Of a stretch of DNA of 50,928 nt, positions 34,275-43,927 are shown piece after piece. Position 1 is the stretch's first letter; the number at the start of each line of letters is the position of its first letter. Made by a program: the position numbers and the translations under genes. The notes below the pieces were generated by a model. It ran no database searches, was not told the origin of the DNA, and worked only from the letters and a program-made list of their open reading frames with translations. The DNA comes from an uncultured Hyphomonadaceae bacterium (GTDB taxonomy: Bacteria; Pseudomonadota; Alphaproteobacteria; Caulobacterales; Hyphomonadaceae): NCBI GenBank assembly GCA_913057945.1, contig CAJXOF010000019.1:1-50928 (forward strand), written 5' to 3'.

Positions 34275-36737
34275 ATGACAGATTATGTTTATACCGAAGA
34301 CGATATCCCGAGCGTCAGCGACCCGGTCTGGCGGATCCTGACAGGGGCAGCGGCTTTCGGAATAGGCGTCTTTATATGTGGCAGCGTCGGCTCCTACATG
34401 CCGAGCGACCCCAGCTGGAACGCGGCGACTGATGCAGAAGTGCAGAATCTGTTCAGCAGTCCCGGCGCCATCTTCGCGGATTTGTCGCGCCAGATGCTTG
34501 GCTGGTCGGCCTGGGCGGCCGGTCTGGCCATGATGATTGGCGGGGCCATGCGTACGGTCCTGATCGGTGTGCCGCGCGTGCGCCGCTGGATGATGGGGCT
34601 CGCCTTTGTGCCATTGTCGGCCGCGTTCTTTGCGGCCTGGCCCGTGCCGGAAAGCTGGCCACTCTCTGCGGGCCTTGGGGGCGTCGTGGGGGACGCGCTC
34701 TTCTATTATGCGTCCATGCCGTTCCGTGCGCTGCTCCTGCCGTCGCCGAATACATGGGCGGGCACAGTCCTTGGCGCCGCATCCGCATGGGCGGCGCTCT
34801 CTGCGCTCGGCTTCCGTCGCCGCGATGCACGCCTCCTCCACCAGGCCGCGACCAAGTCCGGACGCCACGCAGCGCGCCAGGCCACCGGCATCGGAGGCTT
34901 CCTGTTTGGCGTCATCTCGCACTTCAAGCCGAAGCCGCGCGACCTTGAGGACGAGGAACTGGAAACCGGTCGTGACATGGGCCGGGCCCGTGTCATCAAG
35001 GGGGATGACGAATATGTCGACGCCGATTCCTATGACGTCGAGTATGATGACGAAGACGAACTCTATGATGCGGAAGACGAGACCGCGCTCGACGATGAAG
35101 TCTATGATGACGAGGATGACGGGATTGAGCCGATCCAGACGCGCCGCCTGTCGGTCCCCGTCTCCAAGCCGAAACTGCCCAGCCAGCCCCGCGTGACCAA
35201 ATCGGACCGTCGCCGCAAGTCGACGCGCCTGCCATCCATCGACCTGCTCCAGATGCCGGAAGAGCGCGGCGACACGGTGGACGAGGATGCCCTGCTCGAA
35301 AAGGCTGCGCGCCTGACCGACGTCCTGAAGGAATTCGGCGTGCGCGGTCGCATCAAGGAAGTGCGCCCCGGCCCGGTCATTACCCTGTTCGAGATGGAGC
35401 CGGCACCGGGCGTCAAATCTTCCCGCGTGATCTCCTTGGCCGACGATATTGCCCGCTCGATGAGCGCCATTTCGGCGCGTGTGGCAGTTGTGCCCGGCAA
35501 GAACGCGATCGGTATCGAACTGCCGAACGAAGATCGCGATACGGTTTACCTTCGCACCCTGTTGCAGGCCGAAGCCTATGCCGGCACCCGCGCCAGCCTG
35601 CCGATGGCGCTCGGCGAGGACATTGGCGGCGTGCCGACCGTGGTCGACCTTGCCAAGATGCCTCACCTCCTGATTGCCGGTACGACGGGCTCCGGTAAGT
35701 CGGTCGGGGTGAACGCGATGATCCTGTCGCTACTTTACCGCCATTCGCCTGAACAGTGCCGCTTCATCATGATCGACCCGAAAATGCTCGAACTGTCGAT
35801 CTATGAAGGTATCCCGCACCTGCTCGCGCCGGTTGTGACCGACCCAAAGAAAGCCGTGAATGCCCTCCAGTGGACGGTGCGCGAAATGGAAGGTCGTTAC
35901 GAACTGATGTCCAAGGCGGGCGTGCGCAACCTTGCCGGCTTCAATGACAAGGCTGCGAAGTACCGCGCCAATGGCGACGAATTGGTGCGCAAGGTCCAGA
36001 CGGGCTTTGATGAGCGGGGCAAGCCGATCTACGAGACTGAAGCTTTGCCAACGGATCACATTCCTAACATCGTCGTCGTGATCGACGAGATGGCCGACCT
36101 GATGATGGTGGCCGGCAAGGAAATCGAAGGCTGTGTCCAGCGCCTTGCCCAGATGGCCCGTGCGGCAGGCATTCATCTTATTACGGCAACCCAACGTCCG
36201 TCCGTGGACGTCATCACGGGTACGATCAAGGCGAACTTCCCGACACGGATTTCCTATATGGTCACGACCAAGATCGACTCTCGGACGATCCTGGGCGAAC
36301 AGGGCGCCGAACAGCTGCTCGGAATGGGTGATTTGCTCTATCAGGCCCCCGGCAAGAAATCCCAACGCCTGCATGGTCCGTTCGTCTCCGATGAAGAAGT
36401 TGGTACGGTCGTAGACTGGCTCAAGGAACAGGGCGAGCCGGACTATGTCATGGACGTCCTGGAAGCGCCGGAAGATGGTTCAACCGGCTCGGCCGTCATG
36501 GATGCCATGCTCGGCACGAGCACAGGCGACGAGGATGATGATCTTTACGCCCAGGCGCTTGCCGTCGTGGTGCGGGACCAGCGTGCCTCGACCTCCTATC
36601 TCCAGCGCCGTCTCAAGATCGGATACAACAAGGCCGCCGGCGTGATTGACCGACTGGAAGAAGAAGGCGCCATCTCTGCGCCGAACCATGCGGGCAAGCG
36701 CGAGGTCCTGGCCAGCGCGCGCCCCAGCCCGGAATAG
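34275..36737 (+). CDS. ftsK: DNA translocase FtsK
   Basis: FtsK couples division to chromosome segregation by pumping DNA at the septum and activating XerCD at dif. From the ATG at 34275 the protein is 820 residues. It has about four N-terminal membrane helices (about 18-40, 75-97, 102-122, 160-180), an acidic linker very rich in Asp, Glu and Tyr (about 235-285), the RecA-like motor with Walker A IAGTTGSGKSVGVN (about 468-481) and Walker B VVVIDEMADLMMV (about 598-610), and a winged-helix gamma domain (about 755-815) that reads KOPS sequences. The 13 residues encoded upstream from 34236 are unlike FtsK. Confidence 0.94.
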   Translation: MTDYVYTEDDIPSVSDPVWRILTGAAAFGIGVFICGSVGSYMPSDPSWNAATDAEVQNLFSSPGAIFADLSRQMLGWSAWAAGLAMMIGGAMRTVLIGVPRVRRWMMGLAFVPLSAAFFAAWPVPESWPLSAGLGGVVGDALFYYASMPFRALLLPSPNTWAGTVLGAASAWAALSALGFRRRDARLLHQAATKSGRHAARQATGIGGFLFGVISHFKPKPRDLEDEELETGRDMGRARVIKGDDEYVDADSYDVEYDDEDELYDAEDETALDDEVYDDEDDGIEPIQTRRLSVPVSKPKLPSQPRVTKSDRRRKSTRLPSIDLLQMPEERGDTVDEDALLEKAARLTDVLKEFGVRGRIKEVRPGPVITLFEMEPAPGVKSSRVISLADDIARSMSAISARVAVVPGKNAIGIELPNEDRDTVYLRTLLQAEAYAGTRASLPMALGEDIGGVPTVVDLAKMPHLLIAGTTGSGKSVGVNAMILSLLYRHSPEQCRFIMIDPKMLELSIYEGIPHLLAPVVTDPKKAVNALQWTVREMEGRYELMSKAGVRNLAGFNDKAAKYRANGDELVRKVQTGFDERGKPIYETEALPTDHIPNIVVVIDEMADLMMVAGKEIEGCVQRLAQMARAAGIHLITATQRPSVDVITGTIKANFPTRISYMVTTKIDSRTILGEQGAEQLLGMGDLLYQAPGKKSQRLHGPFVSDEEVGTVVDWLKEQGEPDYVMDVLEAPEDGSTGSAVMDAMLGTSTGDEDDDLYAQALAVVVRDQRASTSYLQRRLKIGYNKAAGVIDRLEEEGAISAPNHAGKREVLASARPSPE

Positions 36738-36768
36738 ATCCCACAAGCTTTGGTGGGAAACAAAGGAA

Positions 36769-36803
36769 GAGCCTCCATCCGACACAGAAGCGGGTGGGGG
36801 CTC
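36769..36803. terminator. Hairpin between convergent ftsK and trehalase genes
   Basis: GAGCCTCCATCC (36769-36780) pairs with GGGTGGGGGCTC (36792-36803), twelve pairs of which two are G-T, with an 11-base loop. It sits 31 bases past ftsK and just past the trehalase stop, so a shared terminator is likely. T-runs are weak on both sides. Confidence 0.55.
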
Positions 36804-36807
36804 GACT

Positions 36808-38481
36808 CTATTGCGGCGTACAGATTTCGGACGGCACAATATCTCCGTAGGACGACAGGTCCGGATAGAGATCGAGCAAGGCGAGCGTGACCCCATTGGT
36901 CCAGCCAAATCCGTCCTGCAGCGGATATTCTCCGCCGCCGCCCGGTTTCACTTCCGTCACATCATACTTCTCCACCAGCTTGCCGGTCTCGCAATAGGTG
37001 CGCGCTACAGTGGCCAGCCAGCGTGTGGCGATTTCTTCAGCCAGCGCCTCATGTGCGTAATCGCGAAGTCCGTTGACGGCGATCCATTGTAGCGGTGCCC
37101 ACCCATTCGGCGCATCCCATTGCTCGCCGGTCTCAAGCGGCGTGGAGAGCAATCCACCTGGCGCAAGCAAATGCGTCAGGGTGAAATCTGCGGTGCGCTC
37201 GGCCTGGTCCTCTGTGGCCATGCCCAAGAAGAGCGGATAAAGACTCGCTGCCGAGACACGTCCCGTGCTCCGCCCGGCCTCAAGATCATAATCATTGAAC
37301 ACGCCGAGCGTCTCGTCCCAGAGGAAAGTGTTCATGGCGCGCTGGCGGGCTTCGGCGCGGGCAGAGAAGTCGCCCACACATATGGCGTTACCCGCCTCGG
37401 CGCAGCCTGCTTCGATGGCGCGCTCCATCCCGTACAGCAAGGCGTTCAGATCCACCGGTACGATCCATGTGGTCCGGATCGTCGACAAATCCTCGGGGTC
37501 TTCCAGCCAGCGCGAGGAGAAGTCCCAGCCACTTTCAGCGCCGGCCCGCAACTCGCGATAGATCTCCGCTGGCTCGCGCCCGCTCCGCGCCGCGGTGGTG
37601 AAATCCTGAACATAGGATTCGTCACGCGGCACATTGCGCGCGTCCCAATAGCGATTGAGAACGCTGCCATCCTCCAGAACCACCGTGCGATCTCCCTGCA
37701 TCCAGAATTCATATTCAGTTTGCAGCTCCGGCAGGTATTCCGCCCAGCTTTCCGCCGGATCGTCCGGAGTCAGCAGGCCGACCATCGCAAAGAAGAAGGG
37801 CGGCTGGGACCGGCTGAGATAATAGGTCCGGTTCGCATTCGGCACATGCCCGACCTCCCGGATCAGGGAGGCGAAATTCTCGACCATGCTGCGCTTGATC
37901 GCCTCATGCTCCGGCCCGAGCCCGGTCATCGTGAAATAGGAATCCCAGTAATAGACTTCACGGAACCGTCCGCCGGGCACGATATAGGGCTCGGGCAGCG
38001 GGATCAGCGACCCCTGCCCGCTCGCCGCATCGGCCTGCCGCGTCAAATGGGGCCATAGCGCCTCGATATGCTCGCTCAGCGACAGGCCCTCTGGAACAAT
38101 CGGGGCAGGTGCCGCATCCGGCGCGCTGTCCGGCAGGTCGAAATAGGTCTCCACAAAGGCCGAAAGCTCCGCCTGTGTCGCAGGGCGTTTGCGCTCGAAG
38201 GCGGCATTGATCATGTCAGCCGGCGCTTTCGGTTCGGCATCGACCCAATCCTTTGGGTCCACCAGTCCGCTCAGGGCAATACGCTGGAACAGGTCCGGAT
38301 AGCGCTCAGAGGGCGGCGCGAGACGGGCCAGGTCCGCCTCTTCGGAAACACCCTGCGCAGCAGGCGCGGGATCAATCGCGGGCGCGGACTGGCACCCCGC
38401 AACCAGCGCCAGCGAGAGACCCGCCATTGCCAGCCAGCCTCTCAGGAACTCCGCCGCTGAACGTCCAGCCCTATGTCTCAT
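36808..38481 (-). CDS. Alpha,alpha-trehalase (GH37), lipoprotein
   Basis: A 557-residue enzyme that splits trehalose into two glucoses. Both GH37 signatures are present: PGGRFREVYYWDSYFT (about 164-179) and QWDAPNGWAPLQ (about 456-467); the catalytic acid/base region ESGWDFSSRW is at about 309-318. The N-terminus has a twin-Arg-like start and lipobox LALVAGC (Cys about 30), so the protein should be a periplasmic lipoprotein, unlike soluble TreA of E. coli. It starts four bases after the aldo/keto reductase stop, so the two are probably cotranscribed. It would let the cell use external trehalose or osmolyte. Confidence 0.92.
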   Translation of the reverse strand: MRHRAGRSAAEFLRGWLAMAGLSLALVAGCQSAPAIDPAPAAQGVSEEADLARLAPPSERYPDLFQRIALSGLVDPKDWVDAEPKAPADMINAAFERKRPATQAELSAFVETYFDLPDSAPDAAPAPIVPEGLSLSEHIEALWPHLTRQADAASGQGSLIPLPEPYIVPGGRFREVYYWDSYFTMTGLGPEHEAIKRSMVENFASLIREVGHVPNANRTYYLSRSQPPFFFAMVGLLTPDDPAESWAEYLPELQTEYEFWMQGDRTVVLEDGSVLNRYWDARNVPRDESYVQDFTTAARSGREPAEIYRELRAGAESGWDFSSRWLEDPEDLSTIRTTWIVPVDLNALLYGMERAIEAGCAEAGNAICVGDFSARAEARQRAMNTFLWDETLGVFNDYDLEAGRSTGRVSAASLYPLFLGMATEDQAERTADFTLTHLLAPGGLLSTPLETGEQWDAPNGWAPLQWIAVNGLRDYAHEALAEEIATRWLATVARTYCETGKLVEKYDVTEVKPGGGGEYPLQDGFGWTNGVTLALLDLYPDLSSYGDIVPSEICTPQ

Positions 38482-38485
38482 CGCC

Positions 38486-39502
38486 TCACCCCATTGGATA
38501 CATCACATCGTGCCCGACCGCGTCGCACGCTTTCATTACGTCCGAAGACAATTCCAGATCCGCCGCCGCAAGAATATCGGCCAGCTGGTTGAATTTCGAC
38601 ACGCCGACAATCGTCGAGGCGACGAAATCATGCTGCTTCGACCAGGCGGTGGCGAGTGTCACCGGCGACATGCCGGCCTCTTTCGCGATGTCCATGTAGC
38701 GACGCGTCGCTTCAAGCGATTTCTCATTCACGAACCGGTGCGCCATCGCGGCCTGGCGCCCGCCCATGTCGAGATAATGCGAGAACCGCGCGCCTTCCGG
38801 CCGGGCGTTGTCCTGATACTTGCCGGAGAGCACCCCGCCGGCCAGCGGCGAATACGGGATCAGGCTTACGCCTTCGCGGCGGCAGACCTTGGCCAGCGCG
38901 TCCTCGAACCGGCGATTGTTCAGGCTGAAATTGTTCTGGATCGTGTGATAGCGCACGGCGCCGAGCCGGTTGGATGCCTCGATGCTTTTCATCAGGCCCC
39001 AGGCGTCTTCATTGCTGCAGCCGACGATGCGGACTTTGCCTTCGCGGACCAAATCGTCCAGCGTTTCCATTGTCTCGTCAAACTCCGTCCCGTGATCCGG
39101 CCAATGGGTCTGGTAGAGATCGACATAGTCGGTCTGCAACCGGGTCAGGCTGGCATCAATGGCGCGGCGGATATTGTGCCGGTCCAGCGCCGTCATTTCG
39201 CCGCGCTGGGATCCCTTGATCCAGCCATGCGACGGCCCGCACACCTTGGTCGCCACGATAAGGCGGTCGCGATCCTTGGTCTTCATCCACCGGCCGAAGA
39301 TTTCCTCTGTGCGGCCGGCCCATTCGAGCTTTGGCGGCACGGGATAATTCTCGGCAGTGTCGTAGAAATTGATCCCCGCTTCGAAACTGGCATCCAGAAT
39401 CTTGTGGGCTTCGGCTTCATCGGTTTGAGCGCCGAAAGTCATCGTGCCCATGCAGATGTCGGACACGTAAATGGCGCTCTTGCCAAGGCGGCGGTGTTTC
39501 AT
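38486..39502 (-). CDS. Aldo/keto reductase
   Basis: A 338-residue NADPH-dependent oxidoreductase of the aldo/keto reductase superfamily (Tas/YajO-like). The catalytic tetrad is visible: Asp and Tyr in NFYDTAENYP (about 46-55), Lys in LIVATKVCG (about 83-91) and His in YQTHWPDHGT (about 130-139). NADPH-binding segments come near IPYSPLAGGVLSGKY. The ATG at 39502 is preceded by AAGGGAG at a good distance; a start 27 bases upstream is weaker. The natural substrate is unknown. It is between the TPR-sulfotransferase and the trehalase on the same strand. Confidence 0.9.
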   Translation of the reverse strand: MKHRRLGKSAIYVSDICMGTMTFGAQTDEAEAHKILDASFEAGINFYDTAENYPVPPKLEWAGRTEEIFGRWMKTKDRDRLIVATKVCGPSHGWIKGSQRGEMTALDRHNIRRAIDASLTRLQTDYVDLYQTHWPDHGTEFDETMETLDDLVREGKVRIVGCSNEDAWGLMKSIEASNRLGAVRYHTIQNNFSLNNRRFEDALAKVCRREGVSLIPYSPLAGGVLSGKYQDNARPEGARFSHYLDMGGRQAAMAHRFVNEKSLEATRRYMDIAKEAGMSPVTLATAWSKQHDFVASTIVGVSKFNQLADILAAADLELSSDVMKACDAVGHDVMYPMG

Positions 39503-39564
39503 GGCGGTGACTCCCTTTTGCAAGGACAAGTCTAGTGCCTCTGGCCGGAATGGCCAGCGATGCC

Positions 39565-41172
39565 TCAGGGACCGCTTCGCTCAGCGGCATTGATGCAGCC
39601 ATGTGCTTCCAGGATATCAAGCGCCGGAGCCAGGTCCGCCTCATAGCGTTTCCACCGGGCCAGCGCGCGCGTGTAGAGCGGTTCGCGCACTTGCGCCGAA
39701 CTGGCTGTGGCGACCGGCGCGGCATTCTGGTGGAAGTCCAGGCATTGCGCCTCGAAAGGCAGGCCGCAGAAATCGAGCAGACGCCGTGTCTGGCCCTCAA
39801 TGTCGCCGACCACGTCCTCGTAATGGATTTGCGTGAACCGGTCGGCGGGGAGCGATGCGCTGAAGTGCCGGATCATCCGGTCAAAGCCGACATAATAATG
39901 TGCCGTGGTCTCGAGGTTCAGCGCGTAATCGTAATAAGGAAAGCGCGTCGCAAACAATTGCCGGTAATTGCTCAGCACCGTATCGGCAGGGTGGCGCCGC
40001 AGGCAGATGATCCGCGCGTCGGGCAGGGCCGCCAGGATGATCGGCGCATAGATCGCATTCAGCGGCAGCTTGTCGATGAATCGTCCGCTAAGGCCCAGCG
40101 TCGCCTCGACGCGCTGCATGTACATCCTGCCAAGCTCCGACACGTCCACCTGCGCGGCGGACTGCAAGGTCTCGACATCGAGCACATAGTTCGAGCGCGT
40201 ACCGGCAAGATGTTTCAGGCTGATCCCGAAATCCGCGAGTTCACCGGCGGAGGTCACTTCGCTATGGCTCGACAGGATGCGGTCCACCAGCGTGGTCCCG
40301 GTGCGCGGCATCCCCACGATGAAGATCGGCCGGGCGCCAGAATGCCCGTCGGATGTCGGCAGGGCGGTTGTCTTTTCTGCGGCGGCAAAGATCGCGTCAT
40401 CAAACGCCGCATCATGTTTCACCTCAGCCCATTTCGCAGCCTTCGCCTTGGCGAGCCATGCCATCGTCTCGGCAGGATGGTTCAGATCCTCATGCGTCTT
40501 GGCCAGGGCATGACCGATCCGCAGGGCACCATCGGCATTCCCGGCGACAGACGGAAACACTGCTTCCAGTTCCGCAATCTGGTTGTCGGTTTCAGTCTGT
40601 GTCGTGATCTGCGCGATGGCGGCCAGCGCGCGCGTGTCTGACGGATCAAGCTCCAGGCATCTGCGATAGGCAGTGCGGGCCGCGTCCATCTGACCGGCAA
40701 ACTGCAACGCCGCGCCGAAATTGTACTGGTAAGCGGCAATGTCCGGCGCGGTCGCTGTCGCACGGCGATAGAAATCGAGGGACCGGTCATGCAGGCCTGC
40801 GCGGCTGTAGACGACGCCCAGCGTGTCGAGCGTGAGCGCATCTTCGGGCGCGAGCGCTGCCGCGGTGTCCGCAGACCGGACGGCGGCGTCTCGCCGAAGC
40901 AGGGCCATCTCATTGCGGGCCTTTTGGGCTAATACATCCGGACGCTGTGGGCAGAGCGTCAGGGCACGGTCGAACAGGTCGATCGCCTTTGCGTGGTTCG
41001 CATGGTCTGCCGTCAGAATACCCAGCAGGTAGAACGCGCGCGCCTCGCCGGGATCGCGCTGCAGCGCATCCATGCAAGCCACATGGGCCTTCCGGTATTC
41101 CTTCCGGGACAGAAGTTCAGCTGCCCGATCAAGAAGCGCACGATTTGGCGAAGATGCCCAATTTTTAGTCAG
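39565..41172 (-). CDS. TPR-repeat sulfotransferase, apparent CTG start
   Basis: A cytoplasmic protein with N-terminal tetratricopeptide repeats (about 5-235) and a C-terminal sulfotransferase domain; the PAPS-binding loop is PIFIVGMPRTGTTLVDRIL (about 289-307). The first ATG/GTG-type start is GTG 41082, but the frame continues upstream and encodes a clear TPR helix pair (ALLDRAAELL...EYRKAHVACMDAL) that GTG would cut in half. An AAGGAG at 41179-41184 lies six bases before an in-frame CTG (41172), and no ATG, GTG or TTG exists before the stop at 41230-41232. I therefore start at CTG, giving 535 residues; starting at GTG gives 505. The acceptor is unknown. It is divergent from a TonB-dependent receptor. 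Confidence 0.82.
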   Translation of the reverse strand: MTKNWASSPNRALLDRAAELLSRKEYRKAHVACMDALQRDPGEARAFYLLGILTADHANHAKAIDLFDRALTLCPQRPDVLAQKARNEMALLRRDAAVRSADTAAALAPEDALTLDTLGVVYSRAGLHDRSLDFYRRATATAPDIAAYQYNFGAALQFAGQMDAARTAYRRCLELDPSDTRALAAIAQITTQTETDNQIAELEAVFPSVAGNADGALRIGHALAKTHEDLNHPAETMAWLAKAKAAKWAEVKHDAAFDDAIFAAAEKTTALPTSDGHSGARPIFIVGMPRTGTTLVDRILSSHSEVTSAGELADFGISLKHLAGTRSNYVLDVETLQSAAQVDVSELGRMYMQRVEATLGLSGRFIDKLPLNAIYAPIILAALPDARIICLRRHPADTVLSNYRQLFATRFPYYDYALNLETTAHYYVGFDRMIRHFSASLPADRFTQIHYEDVVGDIEGQTRRLLDFCGLPFEAQCLDFHQNAAPVATASSAQVREPLYTRALARWKRYEADLAPALDILEAHGCINAAERSGP

Positions 41173-41337
41173 CGCCTGCTCCTTTATTCCCGAACTGCCC
41201 CCAAGGGGCGCATGTTTGTGCCAAAAATACTACGCCGAAGGGATAAACTTGCGGCCATATGGGTCAGCCGCTTGTGCCAAATTCTTCCCTGCTTCCTAAT
41301 GCTGGAGGTGAGGTAGGAACTACAGGAGTTTCTACAA

Positions 41338-43845
41338 ATGTCTAAATCTAGTCTATTGCGGCAAACCAGCCTTGCCGTGCTTGCGACCGGGGTTGCACTG
41401 GGTGCAAGTGCTCAGGAAGACGCTACCAGCGAAAACGAATTGCGCGCCCAGACCATCACTGTGACGGCCACCCGCCGCGCTGAAAGTGTCCAGGATATTC
41501 CTCTCAACATTGCTGCTGTCGGCGGTGAGCAGATCGAGGAGCAGGGCTTCGATGAACTGTCCGACATGCTGTCCTACGTGCCGGGTATCAATGTCGTTGA
41601 TCGCGGCGGCCGGCAGGGCAACCCCCTGATCGTCCGTGGCCTGAACGCCGATGGGCTCGGTTCAGGTGATGGCAACAATGATGGTGGCGGAACGGTGGCC
41701 ACCTATATCGGCGAAATTCCGGTCTTCGTGGACCTGAAACTCAACGACATGCAGCGTGTTGAAGTCCTGCTCGGGCCACAGGGCACGCTCTATGGTGCCG
41801 GAACCCTGGGCGGCGCAATCCGCTACATCCCGAACAAGCCGGACTTTGACGGCGACCTTCTGGAAGTGCGCTCGGAATTCTCCAAATATTCGGAAGCCGG
41901 CTCCCTCAGCTATGAGACGGGCCTGACGTTCAACAAGACCTTCGCACCGAACTTTGCCATTCGGGGCTCCGTCGATTACGAAGACGATTCCGGCTTCATC
42001 GACTATCCTTATATTGTGCAGGACATCGGCGTCTCCGATCCCGATCCAGACTTTACTGACCCGTCTGACGTTGCCGCGAATCTGCGTGGCGTAACCGATG
42101 CCAATGGTGAGCGGACAATTTCCGGTCGCCTCGCGGCGCGGTGGGAGCCGACTGACTGGCTCGACGGCACGGCGACCTATTACTATCAGAAGTCCGAAAT
42201 CGACGGCCGTCAGGGGTCCAGCTGGCGCAATACGCTCCAGACCGGCAAGTATGAACTTGCCAAGCGCGTCGAAGAGCCGAACGAGATCACCAACCAGTTG
42301 CTGGCGCTTGAGCTGACTGCGGATCTCGGCTTTGCGGAACTCACCTCCGCTACCGGCTATTCCCGCTTCGACGACAATGGCCAGCGCGACCAGACCGACC
42401 TCCTGATCTCGCTGGAATACAGCTACGAGCTGTTTCCGACCTTCACCTCCTTCACGCATGAGAAGGGCCGGGAGAACACATTCAACCAGGAAGTCCGTCT
42501 TGTTTCGACCACTGACAGCCGGTTCAACTGGATCGTCGGCGCGTTCTACAACAATTCCGACGTGACCTCCTATTCGCAGGAATACACGCCGGGCTATGCG
42601 GACTATGTTGGCTTCGACCGTCCGGATGACCTGGAATATTATTCCCAGTTCTATTCCAAACTCGAAGAGTCGGCGCTGTTCGGGGAAGTCGGCTTCGAAA
42701 TCACCGACAGATGGACCGTGACGGTCGGGGGCCGCTATTACGAGTATGATCTCGAATCCTTCAGCGATGTGGATTTCCCGCTGTTTGACGCCTTCCCGGA
42801 CTATCTCCAGCCGGTCGGCATCAGTGACATGGAAGACAGTCTGAAGGCTGACTATGCAGCAGGCAGCCCGAACGGGACCGAGCGCACGAGCCAGTCGGAT
42901 GATGGCACCTTGTTCAAGTTCAACACCTCTTATCAGGTCACGGATGATGTGCTGGGGTACTTTACCGTCAGTGAAGGTTACCGGATCGGCAACTCGAACG
43001 GCATCGGCGTCTGCCCGGCCTATGACCCGACAGATAACCAGCAGGGAGCCTGCGCGCTCCTGCCCGGCCAGCAATTTGGTCCAGGTGCGGGTGATTTCTC
43101 CACCCGGGACGAGAGCCAGTTCGGGCCGGACACGACGACCAATTACGAGCTGGGCTTCAAGTCGACGCTCATGGATGGCCGCGTGACGCTCAACGGTGCT
43201 GTCTACTATATCGAATGGACCGATCCGCAGCTCAGTTCAGCCACGATCAACGCGTCCATCCCGATTACGGTGAATGCGGAAGGTGCTGAATCCAAGGGCT
43301 TTGAAGTCAATGGCGCATGGGCCGTAAGCGAGAACCTCTCGGTACGCGGCAGCTATAGCCATTCCGAAGCCACGCTCACGGCCGATGCGCCCGGCCTCGT
43401 TGGCACAATCTCGCCTCCGGGCTTCAGCACAGTCCTGCTTGATGGCCGCGATGGCGACCGCCTGCCCGGCTCGCCGGAAGACCAGTTTGCGGTCTTCGGC
43501 ACCTATGTCATGCCAATGGAAAATGGCGCCGAGCTGGCCTTCAATGCGGGTTATACCTGGCAGGGCGATGTGCTCAGCCGCACAGGTGATCTCGGCGATG
43601 GCTTGACGCTCGATTCCTTCGGGCTGGCGAATGTCTCGGCTGTGTATGACACTGGCGAATGGCAGGCGACCTTCTTCGTCAACAACCTCTTTGACGAGTT
43701 CTACGAGACCGGCGTGGTCGGTACGAACCTCTACAATCAGGTCCTGACGGATGATGCTGGCGGCCCGGTCTACCAGCGAACCTATTACACCCATGTCGCC
43801 GCGCCGCGCTCGATCGGGGTGCGGTTCAAATACACGTTTGAATAG
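41338..43845 (+). CDS. TonB-dependent outer-membrane receptor
   Basis: An 835-residue receptor for uptake of a scarce substrate. It has a signal peptide (ending GASAQ, about 26), the plug domain beginning ITVTATRRAESVQDIPLNI (about 40-58) through VEVLLGPQGTLYGAGTLGGAIRYI (landmark LLGPQGTLYGAG), and a 22-strand-like barrel ending RSIGVRFKYTFE. The plug motifs resemble the large siderophore/polysaccharide receptor groups of Caulobacterales and Sphingomonadales. The final residue is Glu after the usual Phe. CAGGAG precedes the start. No TonB, ExbB or ABC transporter is nearby. Ligand unknown. Confidence 0.93.
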   Translation: MSKSSLLRQTSLAVLATGVALGASAQEDATSENELRAQTITVTATRRAESVQDIPLNIAAVGGEQIEEQGFDELSDMLSYVPGINVVDRGGRQGNPLIVRGLNADGLGSGDGNNDGGGTVATYIGEIPVFVDLKLNDMQRVEVLLGPQGTLYGAGTLGGAIRYIPNKPDFDGDLLEVRSEFSKYSEAGSLSYETGLTFNKTFAPNFAIRGSVDYEDDSGFIDYPYIVQDIGVSDPDPDFTDPSDVAANLRGVTDANGERTISGRLAARWEPTDWLDGTATYYYQKSEIDGRQGSSWRNTLQTGKYELAKRVEEPNEITNQLLALELTADLGFAELTSATGYSRFDDNGQRDQTDLLISLEYSYELFPTFTSFTHEKGRENTFNQEVRLVSTTDSRFNWIVGAFYNNSDVTSYSQEYTPGYADYVGFDRPDDLEYYSQFYSKLEESALFGEVGFEITDRWTVTVGGRYYEYDLESFSDVDFPLFDAFPDYLQPVGISDMEDSLKADYAAGSPNGTERTSQSDDGTLFKFNTSYQVTDDVLGYFTVSEGYRIGNSNGIGVCPAYDPTDNQQGACALLPGQQFGPGAGDFSTRDESQFGPDTTTNYELGFKSTLMDGRVTLNGAVYYIEWTDPQLSSATINASIPITVNAEGAESKGFEVNGAWAVSENLSVRGSYSHSEATLTADAPGLVGTISPPGFSTVLLDGRDGDRLPGSPEDQFAVFGTYVMPMENGAELAFNAGYTWQGDVLSRTGDLGDGLTLDSFGLANVSAVYDTGEWQATFFVNNLFDEFYETGVVGTNLYNQVLTDDAGGPVYQRTYYTHVAAPRSIGVRFKYTFE

Positions 43846-43878
43846 TCAGCTTCCTGACTGTTCCAAAGGTCAATCCCC

Positions 43879-43912
43879 GGGGTCGCCTGTCATGGGCGGC
43901 CCCACCCTTTTT
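43879..43912 (+). terminator. Rho-independent terminator of the TonB receptor gene
   Basis: GGGGTCGCC (43879-43887) pairs with GGCGGCCCC (43895-43903), one G-T pair, loop of seven bases, then ACCCTTTTT. It lies 33 bases after the receptor stop and before the convergent editing-deacylase gene. Confidence 0.85.
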
Positions 43913-43927
43913 CAGGCTTGGCCTTTT

